Positions 1 through 12,899 of a stretch of DNA of 64,000 bases are shown here, in pieces. Below the pieces are notes generated by a model. The model did no database searches. It saw nothing but the letters and a program-made list of their open reading frames with translations, and was not told the DNA's origin. Both the position numbers and the translations under genes were made by a program. Within the stretch, counting starts at the first letter, position 1, and each line of letters begins with the position of its first letter. Source of the DNA: Parasponia andersonii (Eukaryota > Streptophyta > Magnoliopsida > Rosales > Cannabaceae); contig JXTB01000293.1 in the NCBI GenBank assembly GCA_002914805.1, positions 29,463-93,462 on the forward strand. The letters run 5' to 3'.

Positions 1-2434
1 AAGACAGCATTTAGAACCCGATATGGTCTCTTTGAATTTCTGGTGATGCCATTTGATTTAACGAATGCACCCGCAACCTTCATGGATCTCATGAATCGGA
101 TTTTCAGGCAATTTTTGGATCGTTTTGTGGTCGTGTTCATCGACAATATCCTGGTGTATTCTAAGACTCGAGAAGGGCATGCTGAACATCTGGGGATAGT
201 ACTCAAGACCTTGAGAGATCATCAGTTGTACGCCAAGAAATCGAAGTGTGACTTTTGGATGCCAGAAGTGAAGTTCTTGGGCCATGTGATTTCTCGCAGA
301 GGTATTTCAGTCGATCCCACTAAGATCGAAGCTGTTCTGGAGTGGGAAAGACCGAGAAATGTGACAGAGGTACGTAGTTTCCTTGGATTGGCAGGCTACT
401 ACCGTCGTTTTGTGTAAGATTTCTCGTGAATTGCTTTGCCTTTGACGAAGTTGACCAGGAAGGACGTCAAGTTTGTTTGGGATCACGAAAGTGAAGAAGC
501 TTTTGTCAGATTGAAGCAGAGTTTGACCACCACACTTGTTCTTACTGTTCCTGATAGTAACGAGCCTTATATGGTGTATACCGATGCTTCAAATACGGGT
601 TTGGGATGTGTCTTGATGCAGAATGGTCGAGTAGTGGCTTATGCTTCTCATCAGTTAAAGCCACATGAAAGGAATTATCCCACCCATGATCTGGAACTTG
701 CAGCAGTGATCTTTGCCTTGAAGATTTGGCGATGTTACTTGTATGGTGTGAAGTTTGACATATTCTCTGATCATAAGAGTTTGAAGTATCTCTTTACCCA
801 AAAGGATTTGAACTTGAGACAGCGAAGATGGGTTGAGTATATGGAGGATTATGACTTTGACCTACAGTACCATCCTGGTAAGACAAATGTTGTAGCCGAT
901 GCACTGAGTAGGAAGCCTCGTGGTGCACTAGCTGCACTGGTGTTTGAAGAGTAGAAAAACTCAGTTGCGATTGGTGATTACAACTTGCAGTACTTCGAGA
1001 ATGAAGATGTTGCTTACCTGAGCAACATTGTAATTTCACCATTTCTTCTCCAGACTGTCCAGCAGAGTCAGTGGCAAGATAGGGAGTTGAGGATAACCTA
1101 GAACCGACTTCAAAATGGTGAACAGTTAGATGGTTGGAGCACTAACCGGGAAGGGTTTTTGCTTTTCAATGGGAAGTTGGTTGTAGCTAATGACCCTAAT
1201 CTTCGAGAAACCATTCTATCAGAGGCTCACAAATCAAGGTTCGCGGTACATCCAGGTAGTACCAAGATGTACCAGGACTTGAAACGGCAGTATTGGTGGA
1301 AAGGAATGAAGAAGGATGTAGCTACTTTTATGGCTAAGTGTTTAACTTGTCAGCAAGTCAAGGCTGAACACCAGAGGCCAACTGGATTACTTCAGCTATT
1401 GCCAATTCCGGAATGGAAGTGGGACAAGATCACGATGGACTTCGCGACTAGTTTGCCGAAGACCTTGAGGAAGAACGATGCAGTTTGGGTGATAGTCGAT
1501 CGGTTAACGAATAGTGCTCACTTTATACCGATCCGGATGGACTACTCTCTTACTAAGCTCAATAGACTGTATGTGGAGAACATCATACGCTTGCATGGTG
1601 TGCCTTCAAGTATAGTATCTGACAGAGATCCAAGGTTTACTTCTAAGTTTTGGAGAGCCTTGCAGAAAGCGTTTGGTACGCAGTTGGACATCAGTACAGC
1701 TCACCATCTTGAGACAGTACGTTGTTGCATACTGGATTTTGGTGGGAACTGGGATAATCATCTTCCTTTGGTGGAATTTGCTTATAATAACAGTTACCAG
1801 ACTAGTGTGGGTATGGCTCCATATGAAGTGTTATATGGGAGGCCGTGTAGATCGCCTTTGTGTTGGGCAGAATCAGAAGAGTATGTTACTCTCGGACCTG
1901 AACTGATTGAGAAGACTACTGAGAAGACCAACAATATCCAAGAGAGACTCAAAGAGATTCAGAGTCGCCAGAAGAGTTATGCTGACCTGAAGAGGCTTGA
2001 GGTAGAGTTCGATACTGGCGATTCCGTATTCTTGAAAGTGACTCCAAGGCAAGGTGTTACAAGATTTGGAGTTAAGGGTAAGCTTGCTCCGAGGTATATT
2101 GGTCCCTTTGAGATCACTGAGAGAATTAGACCAGTGGCGTATCGCTTGAATCTACCTGCACAGTTGGGTCACATGCATAATGTGTTTCATGTGTCGATAT
2201 TGAAGAAGTGCACGTCGGACCCATCACATGTTGTTCAGTACGTTCATGTACCGATCCAAGAGGATGTGTCCTATGAGGAGCAGCCTATTCGCTTATTGGC
2301 TAAAGAGTTGAAAGTGCTTTGCAACAGAGAGATACCACTTGTCAAGGTGCTTTGGGAACATCACAAAGAGGACAAGGCTACTTGAGAACTCGAGACGGAG
2401 ATGTACGAGAAGTACCCTCATTTGTTTAACTTTT
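1..2434 (+). pseudogene. gypsy pol remnant: RT, RNase H, integrase, chromodomain tail
   Basis: One frame can be followed from base 1 to the TAG at about 2434. RT is at 1-420, RNase H at about 540-940 ([10 protein letters not shown], later SDHKSL), the His/Cys zinc region at 1230-1360 (VHPGST, then CLTC), integrase core at 1410-1830 and the chromodomain-like tail from about 2266. The frame is broken by stops at 415-417, 430-432, 952-954, 1099-1101 and 2383-2385. The RT active site reads FIDN where the family has two adjacent aspartates, so a catalytic residue is lost. In the integrase the first two acidic residues are visible (MDFAT, SDRDPRF), but a short in-frame deletion near 1700-1725 removes the segment carrying the third. 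No functional product is expected. Confidence 0.92.
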
Positions 2435-2499
2435 AGTTAGAAGTTGTATTATGATGTGAACCTTGACTTGTCTTTTGAATTTCGAGACGAAATTCTTAT

Positions 2500-2512
2500 A
2501 AGGAGGGGAGAA
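2500..2512 (+). promoter_or_regulatory. polypurine tract of the gypsy element
   Basis: The purine run AAGGAGGGGAGAA lies directly before the TG that opens the LTR. This is the expected position for the plus-strand primer of reverse transcription. Confidence 0.75.
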
Positions 2513-2620
2513 TGTAAAAATCTATTTTTTTAAAGGGCAAAATGGTCTTTTGACCAGGAAAAAAAACAGAATATATATACATATAACGTCTCTCTCTCTC
2601 CTCCCTCTCGTTCCCCCCCC

Positions 2621-2658
<38 letters not shown>

Positions 2659-4573
2659 CCGAACGGAGCCACGCCGCCGCCCTGCTATCGTTTGGCCAGA
2701 CGACCAGCCGACGTCGACTCGCCGTGTTGCAACGAAGCTCCGCCGCCCCTCGCCGCTTGCTGCTGTCGCCCAATTCGCCGGAAAACTGCATAAAAGCCGT
2801 TTTGACCCATTTCGGATATTTGGCCGCCGACGAAGATTCCAGCGTCCATTCGACTCCAAACAGGTCCCGTTGGATTCGTATCGCCACAAGGATCATCAAG
2901 GTATATATATCTCAACCCCATACTGTCCGGATCAAAAATTGCCATTTTTGAGTATTTTGAGTTTTTGAATTTTAGTTCTCGATCCAGCCGTTGGATTATG
3001 TTTTTGACTGCATTTTTGGAATGTATTCGGAAAATAGAGAAGTTTGATATATATATTGTGTGGTTTGGTGATCGACACGAAAATCGAGATCGGACGGTCA
3101 AGATTTTATCTCGTTTTGCATGCCACCAGTCCGGTATGGACCCAGACCCGAATTGGACAAGTTATATGTCTAACCTAGCTATTTTGGGTGCTAGGAATTC
3201 AGTGAAGAGGTCCGTTTGTGGAATTGAAGCTCCAGTGAGAAAGTTAGTTTTTCGCACGAGGACGATTGAGGGCTTGGAATTGGTTCCTGACCCTCCGGGT
3301 GATCGTCAACGACACCTTAAGGACTTAATAGCGTAGTGTCGCTATTTTGTTGAGGTAGGGGTTTAGTTACCTTCGTTTTATACCGTTTTTGAGTTAAAAC
3401 TTATTTTCTGCAGCATATAAGAACAAGCGTATTTTTAATGATTTGAATTATATGTGATAGAATCTAGTTATACGATATATACTGTACTGCTCTGGGAATT
3501 TGCTGTGTGCAGGTTATTTTGGATATATCAAAAATAAGACCGTTATGCTGTCCGTTTTTCTCTAAAACCCTATTATGCATGTTTTACTGAAAAACCAGAG
3601 TACAGTAGTTTTTACACTTCAGTTCTGTATTGCACGTATCATAGGATCATACATGAGCACCGTGTTAGCATCGTGGGTTTTACAGTGCGGCGCTGTGTGC
3701 CCCATCGTCGGTGAAAGTCCGTAAACTCGCGCGAGGTTTTGTTACTTCTGATTACCTCCCCATTTGGCAGGTGTAGGCAATTCGGTTGCCCCTCCAGGTT
3801 TGATAGGCGACACATGGATGTCCCCTCCGGGTATGGGCTTAGGTATCAGGCAGGCTGTTAGGTACACTTAGTACTATCATCCTGGGTTTTCACAGATGAG
3901 AGGATGTGAGCTCATGGGTACGGGTTGATTTATGTCATGTGCATATGGAGTGATGATTTTGATTACACTGTTATATATATATTGGCTCCCGGTTTGGATT
4001 ATATATATATATGTGTGTGTATGTTTTGGATTTGAACTAACCATGTAGGAGATTCCCATCACTGAACTGTTTTTCCCCGAGGTAACTATTTTCCTACTAG
4101 GCATTGTATGCTCACCCCCCCTTACCTTCCTCCTCAGGTGGTGTCCAGTGCGATCTTGGTGATCAAGAGGAGTAAGAGGTCATCCTAATTGCAGTTCGCC
4201 TCTTGGTAATGCTAGGAGTTTGTTGTCATAGTGTTTGGACTATTTGGATTTTATGTTAGCATTGAAGCAAGATTACTGCTTTATATTCTGTCTGCAAACT
4301 TATACATGCCATTCTGGTATTTGACATCTGTTGTGAATGATGATGATGCTGGGTTTTGTAATTAATTTTATGTTTTTAAGTAATTGTTTAATTTATGTTT
4401 GATGGTGTATACAAACTGTGGGAGTGGTTCACGGGATGGAATTCCGATTATTTTATTTAAATGGACTGTTTTTATAAAAACTAGAACTTTTGACACTTTT
4501 CAAATAAATTAAAGAATTTCCCACATTTGTGAAATTCTCCTTCTGCCACTAACCCGGGTTTTGGGTCGTGACA
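2513..4573 (+). repeat. 3' LTR of the chromovirus (about 2.06 kb)
   Basis: The LTR begins TGTAAAAATC after the polypurine tract and ends GGGTCGTGACA, giving TG...CA ends. It contains a TA-rich TATA-like stretch near 2570-2585, a (CT)n tract and further TA/TG-rich runs near 3970-4020. Without the 5' copy in view the left boundary rests on the polypurine tract and the right one on the terminal CA and the familiar end sequence. Open frames inside it (for example 2550-2951) lie across low-complexity CT sequence and look spurious. Confidence 0.8.
2625..2655 (+). repeat. (CT)n microsatellite in the LTR
   Basis: An uninterrupted CT run of about 31 bases sits some 40 bp after the TATA-like stretch of the LTR. 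It would fall in the 5' leader of an LTR-driven transcript. Confidence 0.9.
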
Positions 4574-6393
4574 TGATGACTTTGCAAATGCTCTAATTTC
4601 ATTAGTGGTAGCTTATCGGCTACCAAGTCCGATCCATCACAAAATATAGTGATCATATTGGTGATTAATTATTGTTAACACTCTTATTTTCTTTCCTAAA
4701 TTTTAAATTTTCTTGTTTTGAGATTTAAAATATTGAAATTATTCCTCTTTGCGCCAATATGATATTGATGTGTAGTTGTGATATAATTCTGTTGTAATTA
4801 TTTTCTAAGCAAAAATTGTCTGTGAAAAAATATATACATTTGGTAAAGCAATTAAATTTCTAAAATTAGTATGTTTTAAAATAACATTAAGTTTGATAAA
4901 CTATAAATTATGTATTGTATAGAAAATTTATATTATGGAAGCAGTAGAATGAGATTGGTAAAAACAATCTTTATGCTATTTCTCAAATTCTTAAAATTGT
5001 TATTAAACATCACTTTTTTTAAAATTTACTGACTAAAACAAGAAATTTACTAAATGCCTTTAGTTTCTCTAAATGATGAAAGTACCCTCCAAAAGTAATC
5101 CCAATCAGTCATAAAAATTGAAACTTTTTTTCATAGTTGGATGAGACTTAATTTTTTTTTAATATGTTACTATGTTACGTTTAGGTACTGCCGCAAGTTA
5201 ATAGAATAAGTGTCTAAGGACCGATAAGAACATTTTAAAAAGTTGAAGGACCGAAATTACAAAATTCAAAATTTAGGTACAAAATAAGACTTTTATGATA
5301 GATTAGGGATCGATAAACTTATCCTCTATATTTCATTTACTTTATTGGACCGAATCACTAATAATATGACAGTTTATAGTATATTATACCAATAATAAAT
5401 TAACGAGTATTGTTACATAAATTAGAATGCAATATCCGATATTAAACTTTATTTATGTTCGAAAATTCAATTGCCATTTAATATCTAACAATATGACACG
5501 GTATCACCTATAACGTTGTTAATTTAGAGAAGTTATACAATCCAATTACCTAAAAGTAATGTCTTATATGTAGTAGAAAACGAAACGGATTAACATTTTC
5601 GAGCGAATTTTTTTAATTATTACTAAGATTACTTAATTTGTGATGATTGGTAGGTTGGACGAGTCAATCCTAATTCCCAATATTAACTCTTTCACGAACC
5701 CATTCTCCATTCTGACGCTCAATTCTCAAATATGTTTACGTCTTCTACATATAACAGTCGAGGCATGACAAAAAAAAAATAAAATAAAATAAAAAACAAA
5801 CTAGTATTACGAACACCTTTTGTTAGCCAAAGTGCTCGGGATTTCTTTTTCCAGATACAATCCAATTTCTCCCAATTCTCCTGAACTTCCAGCTGAATTG
5901 AATCCTCCTTTTCTAAGGCCTCTTATGTTGGAGGGTTATTCTGAATCACCAAAAGTTTCTGTTCCAAGACCCTAATTACAAGCTCTTCACAGAACCCGAA
6001 ACAATTCGATCTTCTTCTGAAGCCTAAAACTATTAAAACCCCTCACTTTTTTTGCCCCTACTATCTTGACCACCTCAAAACTGAAAGGGTCTCTATACCA
6101 AGTTTCGAAGAACCTGAAAGGATTGACCTTATCCTGTTCAAGAATGGTATTAAGCAGAATTAGGAAACCCTCGCTTTTGGGAAAGTGAAGCACCAGCTGG
6201 AATCACAAATTGCTCTGTTCAGTTATTCGCAGTTAAGAAAAAATCTCTTTAAAAGGGAATACCACTATTTACAATAAAGAATAACGCTAGGAATACACAT
6301 TTTTTCGCATTAAATAAATAATTTTCAACCTCACAACCTTAAGTGAAAAAAGAAATAATACAGTAGAAAATCATGCCGCGAGCAAAGGATTAT
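4574..6393. other. intergenic, no gene supported
   Basis: The stretch is AT-rich with no recognisable domain or RNA gene. The only frame with protein-like composition is about 57 codons long at roughly 5807-5972 (plus strand, containing PELPAELNPPFLRP). It has no partner exon, start context or family match that I can recognise, so it is not called. Confidence 0.6.
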
Positions 6394-7333
6394 CACTACT
6401 ACACAAAACATTTTTCACGTTGCTTATAGGCAACGTGGTAGAAAAATTATGTTGTTCCACAAACGATGTGAAAATAGGTGACATGGTAGCTCCACTCATA
6501 CCAGGTCGCGTTAAAGCAATGTGATATGCTCGCATATCTCGTCGTTTGTATAAAAAACAATATGATATACTGTCTTACCACGTTGTTTGTATTGAAAGTG
6601 ATGTGAATACCAAAATATTTAACCTACTAAGTCACTTTTGGAGAGATACCACATCGCTTATATAGAAAGCGATATGGTAAATATCATCTTCCTCCCTGTG
6701 TGCTCAGCCGATGTTAGGTGATAGCATTCTAAAAAATCTACGGTGTTACGTTACAGTGTTCTAAAAAATCTTAAGTACCTCTACACATGCTTCGCATCAC
6801 CTTTACGAGTCAAACGCCAAATCATTGCCTTCGTAATTCATTGCCTAAATCCTTACAGTGTCACTTCACTCCTCCCTTGTCTCCCTTTTTGCGCTCCAGC
6901 ATTATCGATGATAGTTGGAAACCTCATGAATCTGCACTTAAAAAATTAAAAAAAACTATTACATAAATTTTTAAAGACCTAAAAATGGAAGAAATTGAAA
7001 TAAGAGAAAGAGGTACCTGAAATTCGAAATAGGTAGAGTTTGAATTGAAAATTTTGAGTTTGTTCTAATTGGGATTGGGGATGATTTGATGGGGTTGATG
7101 GTTTTAAATGGACAATCATGATGGAGTATTTTTTGTAGGTGCAGATCGATGAAATAACTAGTAGATGCCCTCAACCACTTCGCTTTTGCAGAAAGTGATG
7201 TGACATTAAATAAAATAACATACTATATTGCTGTCAATAGAAGCGACATGGCACGTACCACATCGCTTATGGGGCAAGCGATGTGGTATGTCCTTTTGGA
7301 TACGAATATACTACGAATAACATTTGTAGTGGG
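6394..7333. mobile_element. CACTA-like non-autonomous element, tentative
   Basis: The left edge reads CACTACTACACAAAA and the right edge reads TTTGTAGTG, as expected of inverted CACTA termini. Just inside the left edge and near the right one are repeated short inverted motifs built on AAGCGATGTGG and CCACATCGCTT (6415-6440, 6650-6675, 7255-7290), like the subterminal repeats of En/Spm elements. No transposase is present between them. The flanking three bases do not match (TAT and GGT), so the exact boundaries or even membership of one element are uncertain. Confidence 0.4.
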
Positions 7334-7499
7334 TCTGAATTTGTTACAAATAACTTATGTAGTTGGATACGAATTTACTATATTTAACTCTATAACTAAG
7401 CCAATATTGTCCACATATAACCCGTATGGATTGGGTTCATATTGCATAGCCATTGAAGAAAGTTTCAAAGTACTTATTACAATAATGAATCATAACTAA

Positions 7500-8868
7500 T
7501 TTCACTTTTATCTTATTCCAAAAAAATTTCCATTTAATGATATTTACTAGCAATTTCATATACTTGATCCACATTTTGGTACAAAAATAATAACAAAATC
7601 AACTCTGATTTATTTCATAAAAATAATTATATTCCAGTGAAAAAATTTTCTTTCAATAAAAGTCCTATTTGCCAAAACTATATTTTCTCTTAAAATCATA
7701 ATCTCTAAGAAAACCTTTAACAAACATTAGTTTATTAGAAACAATAAATCATTTAATTTCATAACAAAGAAAATTACTAGAAAAGATCAAATGTTACTTA
7801 CCTCATTCGCTTTATCTATTTAATCAAAATGATCAATATAATTATTCAATCACCTATTACTATATAAATTATATATAAGTATCAAATCACTGAAATCACA
7901 CTTTAATTATACTTAAAAATAATAATGACTACTTGTTGCCTATCATATCTTTTATAATTAACTCCATAACTACTCTCAATAATGTCAATTTCTCACAATT
8001 TATAATAATTCTAACCTGCTCCAAAAATCACCAAACTTAAGGGAGCTATTCAACAAGTCGTAATGATCCTAATAGTGCCAAAAATGTGTTATAAAGTCCA
8101 TAGATAAGCCTTATAAAGCTCCAAAAACTATTACCACATTTTGCTAAAAATATCCAAAATTTCAGATTTTTTCTAGATTCATAGTACTCATTCAATTAGC
8201 TATACCTCTTTATTTATAAGTTTATTTTTTATGAATTATATATTATTAGAAAGTAATTCGATAAGCTTTCTAACTATACCAAATATGATCTAATCAGACC
8301 ATTAAAAGCCTCTATAAAGACAGTCATAATCACTATTTCGTTTTCTATCTATGTGAAATATTTAAAAATCCTTAATTTTCTATTTACACAACTAAGTCAC
8401 TTAAAATTTGTCTTGTTTGAATCCTAATATCAATCGACTTTATCCTCAATCTAATTCATCCTTATATTTTATAAATAATTTATGAGTAATTCAAAATCCT
8501 AACCATAGATATTCAATCTCAATTCCAAATTCAAACTAAAACTTAAAACTTAATTAATTAATAATTTTTTAATTTAAGGTGAGTCTCAATAACTCATGAT
8601 AATAGTATTCACAATCTTATTTTTCTTCTTAATCGTGCATAGCCTCCACTCTCTTTTTTTTTTCTTTAACACACAAAACTATCTCTCTCCATAAAACGTA
8701 TATATAAGACTAAACACCATAGAATTTCTTAAAGAGAGGTTTATTCGATTATTAAATTAACTACTAAAACCACTATTAATTAATAGTTATATTGTCTTTT
8801 TATTTTATCTTTATATTATTTATATAACATAAATAAATTATTATATAATTTTTTTACGGGTTGTCACA
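7500..8868 (-). repeat. probable old LTR or solo LTR, minus strand; left limit uncertain
   Basis: Read on the minus strand from 8868, the sequence opens TGTGACAACCCGTAAAA, a start typical of plant gypsy LTRs. About 170 bp in (near 8700) is a TATA-like CTTATATATACG followed by a purine-rich leader. The region has no coding content. I cannot find a matching terminus or target-site duplication on the left, and 7500 is only an approximate limit. Confidence 0.35.
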
Positions 8869-9640
8869 CTCTTTTAGGCTTCTTAATGATTGACTGAAAA
8901 TTAAAAAGAAAAAAAACATCAAGTCATTCAGAGTTTACACGATTGGCACATTTATCCCATCATAATTATAATTGTTACCAAAATAAATAAGGCAGTGCGA
9001 TGGACGTAATGGGAATCTTTTTATTAGGAAAGTAAACCAGAATTTGTAAAACACCACCGTTGTGTTTTCTAATTATTTTGCTCAAAGCCTACAATGTCTA
9101 CTATTCTATATATTACACCATGATGTTTTGCGTTTGTGATGGAAACTTGTGATGTTAACCATTACTCTCTTTTTTTTTCTTTTTTTTTTTCCAGCATTTT
9201 AACATAGATGGATTGATAATATACATATGTACAAATTTGTCCTTTTTTGTCAGCGACTCAGCACATGAAGCTAATTAAAAAAATAAGAAAAACCTTGGAA
9301 ATGAGGTTCACACTAGAACCCAAATAGCGGTTCGAATTGATGTTAGAGTCATGACAAAACTTCATCAACTTTTTCCTGTTCACGGACAATATTCTTATTT
9401 TTCTCAAAAAATATTTTATCTTTAAACGAGTTCAATCCAGGAAACAATGTTAAAAGAAATAATGAAAAGTACTATTAATTGATTAGAATTTTCCAAGTAC
9501 TAAACTATGTGAGTTTCAGAATAACATGTGAATCACAAGGTTAACATGTGAATCACATTTAGCTAAAATTTAATTAATAATAATAATGATCAGTTATGAT
9601 GAATATAACATTCATTTATGCAAAACAGGGTAAAACTGTC
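8869..9640. other. intergenic, nothing recognised
   Basis: AT-rich sequence with short homopolymer runs. I see no open frame, terminal repeat or RNA gene here. Confidence 0.55.
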
Positions 9641-10543
9641 ATTATATTTCACGTCGCTTTATGATATCAGCGTGATATAGAAAATAACTAGCTTTTAACG
9701 TCATTAGAAAAATGACACAAAATCCTATGTCGCCTAAAAAGCAATGAGAAAACAATAGAACGCGACGTCTTACGTTGCTATTTTACGTCACTTTTCAAGC
9801 GGTAGGAAATACGACATACTACATCGCATATTGTGTGACGTGATTCACTTTTCACGTTGCTTTTCCAGCGACGAGGAAGCCCCTAAATGACGTCGCTGAA
9901 AAAGCGATGTCATACCTAAGCGATGCTACTTTAAAAGCGACGACATTTGGTTAGTTTTTAATTTTAGGGTTCTGCACTTAGCATAACACTCGCATTCGAT
10001 ACTCTCCCTTGTCGCCACTCATCTTCTCTCCTCCTGCATTTTATCCGGTAATTTGAGATCATTTAGCTTTATTAAGTCAATTTTTTCCATAAAATTCGTA
10101 TATAATTGCATTAAGCTTTGTTTTTGTCTAATTATTTCGTGTTTTAATTTAGATTTTTACACTTACCCTAACCTAAGCTATAGTTGTTACTTCTTTTTGT
10201 CATTTCTCCATTTTTCTGGTTACTTGAAGTAATTTTAATAATTTAAGTCATATTTTTTGCTAGAATTCATATATAACTACATTAGACTTTGTTTTTATCC
10301 GAATTTTATCTAATATTTTCATGCTTAGTTAAGGTTTTTATATTTAGCCATTTTGAACAATTTTCCCATATAGCTATTTGAATGTAGTTAAGAAATATTG
10401 AGATTCTTAATTACTCTTAAAAGTATCTAATTCATTAGTTATTAGATTAAAATTACAGCTTGATAATTTGTTTTATTTTTTTATGTATTTTATAATTTCA
10501 ATTTTTAGTAATTACTATTGAACTAGTATGAGTTTTTTTTACT

Positions 10544-10573
10544 TTGATATATATATATATATATATATATATA
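10544..10573. repeat. (TA)n microsatellite
   Basis: An uninterrupted TA run of about 30 bases inside the CACTA remnant. A second, similar run lies at 11927-11952. Confidence 0.85.
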
Positions 10574-11222
10574 GATGACTTATGACCCATATATATGTTT
10601 TAGAGGTTTAGTGTTAATCACAAGAGAAAAGTGTTGTGATTTGTACAAATTTTAGTAATTATATGAGAAACTTTTTTGTTAAATTATTTTTTCTTTGTAC
10701 TTATATTTATATTTTGCTTTGTTTTTTGCTAAGTTTTAGTTTTTCATAATTTATATTTATTAATCTTTTTACTGTAGTAATGGTTAATTTAATTGTTTGA
10801 TATATTTGTATTCCCTTGTTATTTTAATTCAAGAATGGTGTTAATTATTACATGAAGATTAGTGTTTATCATTAGTTCAATTTTAGTCTAGAAGCTTTTA
10901 ATAATTTGAGGTATGTTCTCTAACTAATTTTCTTAATCACAATAAGATATGTCTATTTGTATATTTTATGTTTAGGAAAATCTTATGTAGAGGAGATTAG
11001 GTTATGGAAAATCATGTGTTGTGGTGATATAAGGATGAAATTATTGTGTGTGATTTGTTGTTTTGATTTTTTATTATGAGTTAAAACTTTGATAGGATTT
11101 ATAAATAGGAGAGACTCTGCCAAATTTATATCAAGTTGTTAATATATGTAGATTTAAGAATTAATTAATCTTAATTAACTTTAATTTATGTTTATTTTTT
11201 CATTTATCTTAGTTTGATTAGA

Positions 11223-11413
11223 ATGGATAAAAGTGGATATTAGTCGATAGATTATCGATTGAGTATAGAAATAGAGTTGAGGTCTTTTTGGAGTTTATCA
11301 TGGAGAATGTAAAAGATCCTAATGCCATCATATGCCCTTGTGTTAAGTATGGAAATTTAAATAAATTGAGTGTTAAGAAGATAATGATGGAAAATAACAA
11401 GCAAAAGATCTAA
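11223..11413 (+). pseudogene. CACTA transposase-associated domain fragment
   Basis: From the ATG at 11223 the frame opens MDKSGY, meets a TAG, and after a one-base shift near 11284 continues as FLEFIMENVKDPN followed by AIICPCVKYGNLNKLSVKK. That Cys-rich stretch with the CPCVKxGN pattern is what I know from the N-terminal transposase-associated domain of plant CACTA transposases. It ends at a TAA at 11411-11413. At least one stop and one frameshift make it non-functional. The match is by pattern recognition and was not searched. Confidence 0.65.
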
Positions 11414-12899
11414 GTACTATTACTACAGAGAGTCGTCCACGAGAGACTCGTGCTGAATTTTTGTCATCTCGGATGCTAATGATAAAAAACAACAAGCAAA
11501 TATTAGTTATTACATTGAATCATAATTAAGATTAAGAACTTACTAATTACAAATTTCTTTTGATTTTATTAGTTTCTATAATAACTTATTTATGATCTTT
11601 GTTGATAATTGAATAATTAGGGAGCATTGGATGTTACTTCTCATTTACTCTTCCAAAGAATATATTTGGTTTCTAGATATTTTGAATTTGGACGTTCGTG
11701 AGGAAATTGGCCTCACTATGATAGAGTAAGTCTTTCTTTTTTTTTTTTTTCTAATAGTTTATTACTTGTATACATTTTACATAAACCAATAAAAATATGT
11801 ATTTCCAATTTTATATTTATCAATCAAAAGGGTATTTCAATTGTATAATAACTTCAAAGGATCAAGAGGATATAGAGTAAATGGTCCAGTTTATAAGCAC
11901 CTCAATAAGGTACGTAAATGAATTGTCTTATATATATATATATATATATACATATTTGTTGATTATATGTTGTTCATTCTAATTAGTTATGTATTCTTTC
12001 TATTTGTATATAGTGTCCTAGACAACTATCGCATATAGAATACGATTTTTATGTATGCAAATATACGAGTCAGATTATTGAATAAGATAACATTCGATCA
12101 TTTCTCACTACAAGGGTATATGCCAATTTTATGTATAAGTTTAATTTTTACATATAATATTACGTATTTTAAAATAAAGTTTAATATTCCAACAAACTTA
12201 TTATTTCCTGAATGTATAGTCTCAAGTACAAATTTTTTATACGATGGATGACATAAATACGGTTCGTGAAGAATGGGTTAAAAAGCTTATGGATTATATT
12301 AGTTGAGGTTATCCTTTATCTTAGTTGATCATAGATGTATATGTGACTTTTAGGTTGATGTTGATCTTATTTTAACTAAATTTGTTAACTGAGATTATGC
12401 ATGTTACTTATTAGCTTGTTAACTAATCCTTAATTAGACATTGTGCTTTTATATATGTAGATCTCGTGTTATGTGTATATTTTGATAACTCTGTAATTCT
12501 ATGTTTTTTTAAAATGAAATCCAGGGGGTTTATGAGAATTTTAATTAAAAATCCTATGAAAAATATTTATACGTTGTCAGAAAAGTGACGTCGTATATCT
12601 GTGACATCACCAAAAAAGCGATGTCGCAGACATACGATGTCGCTTTTCTGGTGATATTGTATGTCTACAACGTCGCTTTTCTAGCGACATGAAATCTCAG
12701 ACTTTAATGGTGCCTGATAGACGTCGCTTCGGTAGGTGACATTATATATCTTTAACGTTACCGAAAAAGTCACATGAAATCCTCTTATTCTTGTAGTGAT
12801 TACTCTAAAAGAATAGTACTACATTAAGTTAAAATATGCTTGACAATATTTTATTCTTGTTATTTGTTTCTAAAAAGTATTTATAATAAAAATAGTAAT

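Larger units (their letters stand above)
1..4573 (+). mobile_element. Ty3/gypsy chromovirus, 3' half (5' end outside window)
   Basis: The element enters the window inside the reverse transcriptase and runs through RNase H, zinc-binding integrase, integrase core and a C-terminal chromodomain-like tail, then a polypurine tract and a 3' LTR ending in GGGTCGTGACA. RT before RNase H before integrase is the Ty3/gypsy order, and the tail after the integrase (about 2266-2434) places it with the chromoviruses, probably the Tekay/Del group judging by the long LTR. The 5' LTR, PBS, gag and protease lie off the left edge, so the target-site duplication cannot be tested. The element is dead: see the pol entry. 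Confidence 0.9.
9641..12798 (+). mobile_element. degenerate CACTA (En/Spm) transposon
   Basis: The right end is TTCTTGTAGTG at 12788-12798, the inverse of a CACTACAAGAA terminus. Both flanks are packed with short subterminal motifs around GCGACGT and AAGCGATGTC, at 9648-9950 and 12570-12780, which is the hallmark of this superfamily. Inside are a leader-like stretch with a plausible splice donor (near 10048), TA microsatellites (10544-10573 and 11927-11952) and a broken transposase-associated domain at 11223. No CACTAC start is found on the left, so that end is truncated or eroded. No main transposase domain is recognisable. Confidence 0.6.

Noticed and set aside
2550-3336. Several overlapping open frames of 120-138 codons on both strands
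   Set aside because: All lie in the gypsy LTR across CT repeats and low-complexity DNA. LTRs of this lineage do not encode proteins.
5807-5972. Open plus-strand frame of about 57 codons with a proline-rich, protein-like look
   Set aside because: No start in good context, no splice partner and no family resemblance. A frame of this length is easily reached by chance.
6394-6700. Evenly spaced short inverted motifs, considered as a CRISPR-like array
   Set aside because: Repeats are short, inverted and unevenly spaced, and the context is a plant nuclear CACTA element.
7200-7499. 99-codon plus-strand open frame
   Set aside because: It starts inside the CACTA-like subterminal repeats and has no domain or codon bias. 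Best read as repeat sequence.
12051-12251. 66-codon plus-strand frame in the CACTA remnant
   Set aside because: AT-rich composition, no transposase motif and no supporting splice sites.
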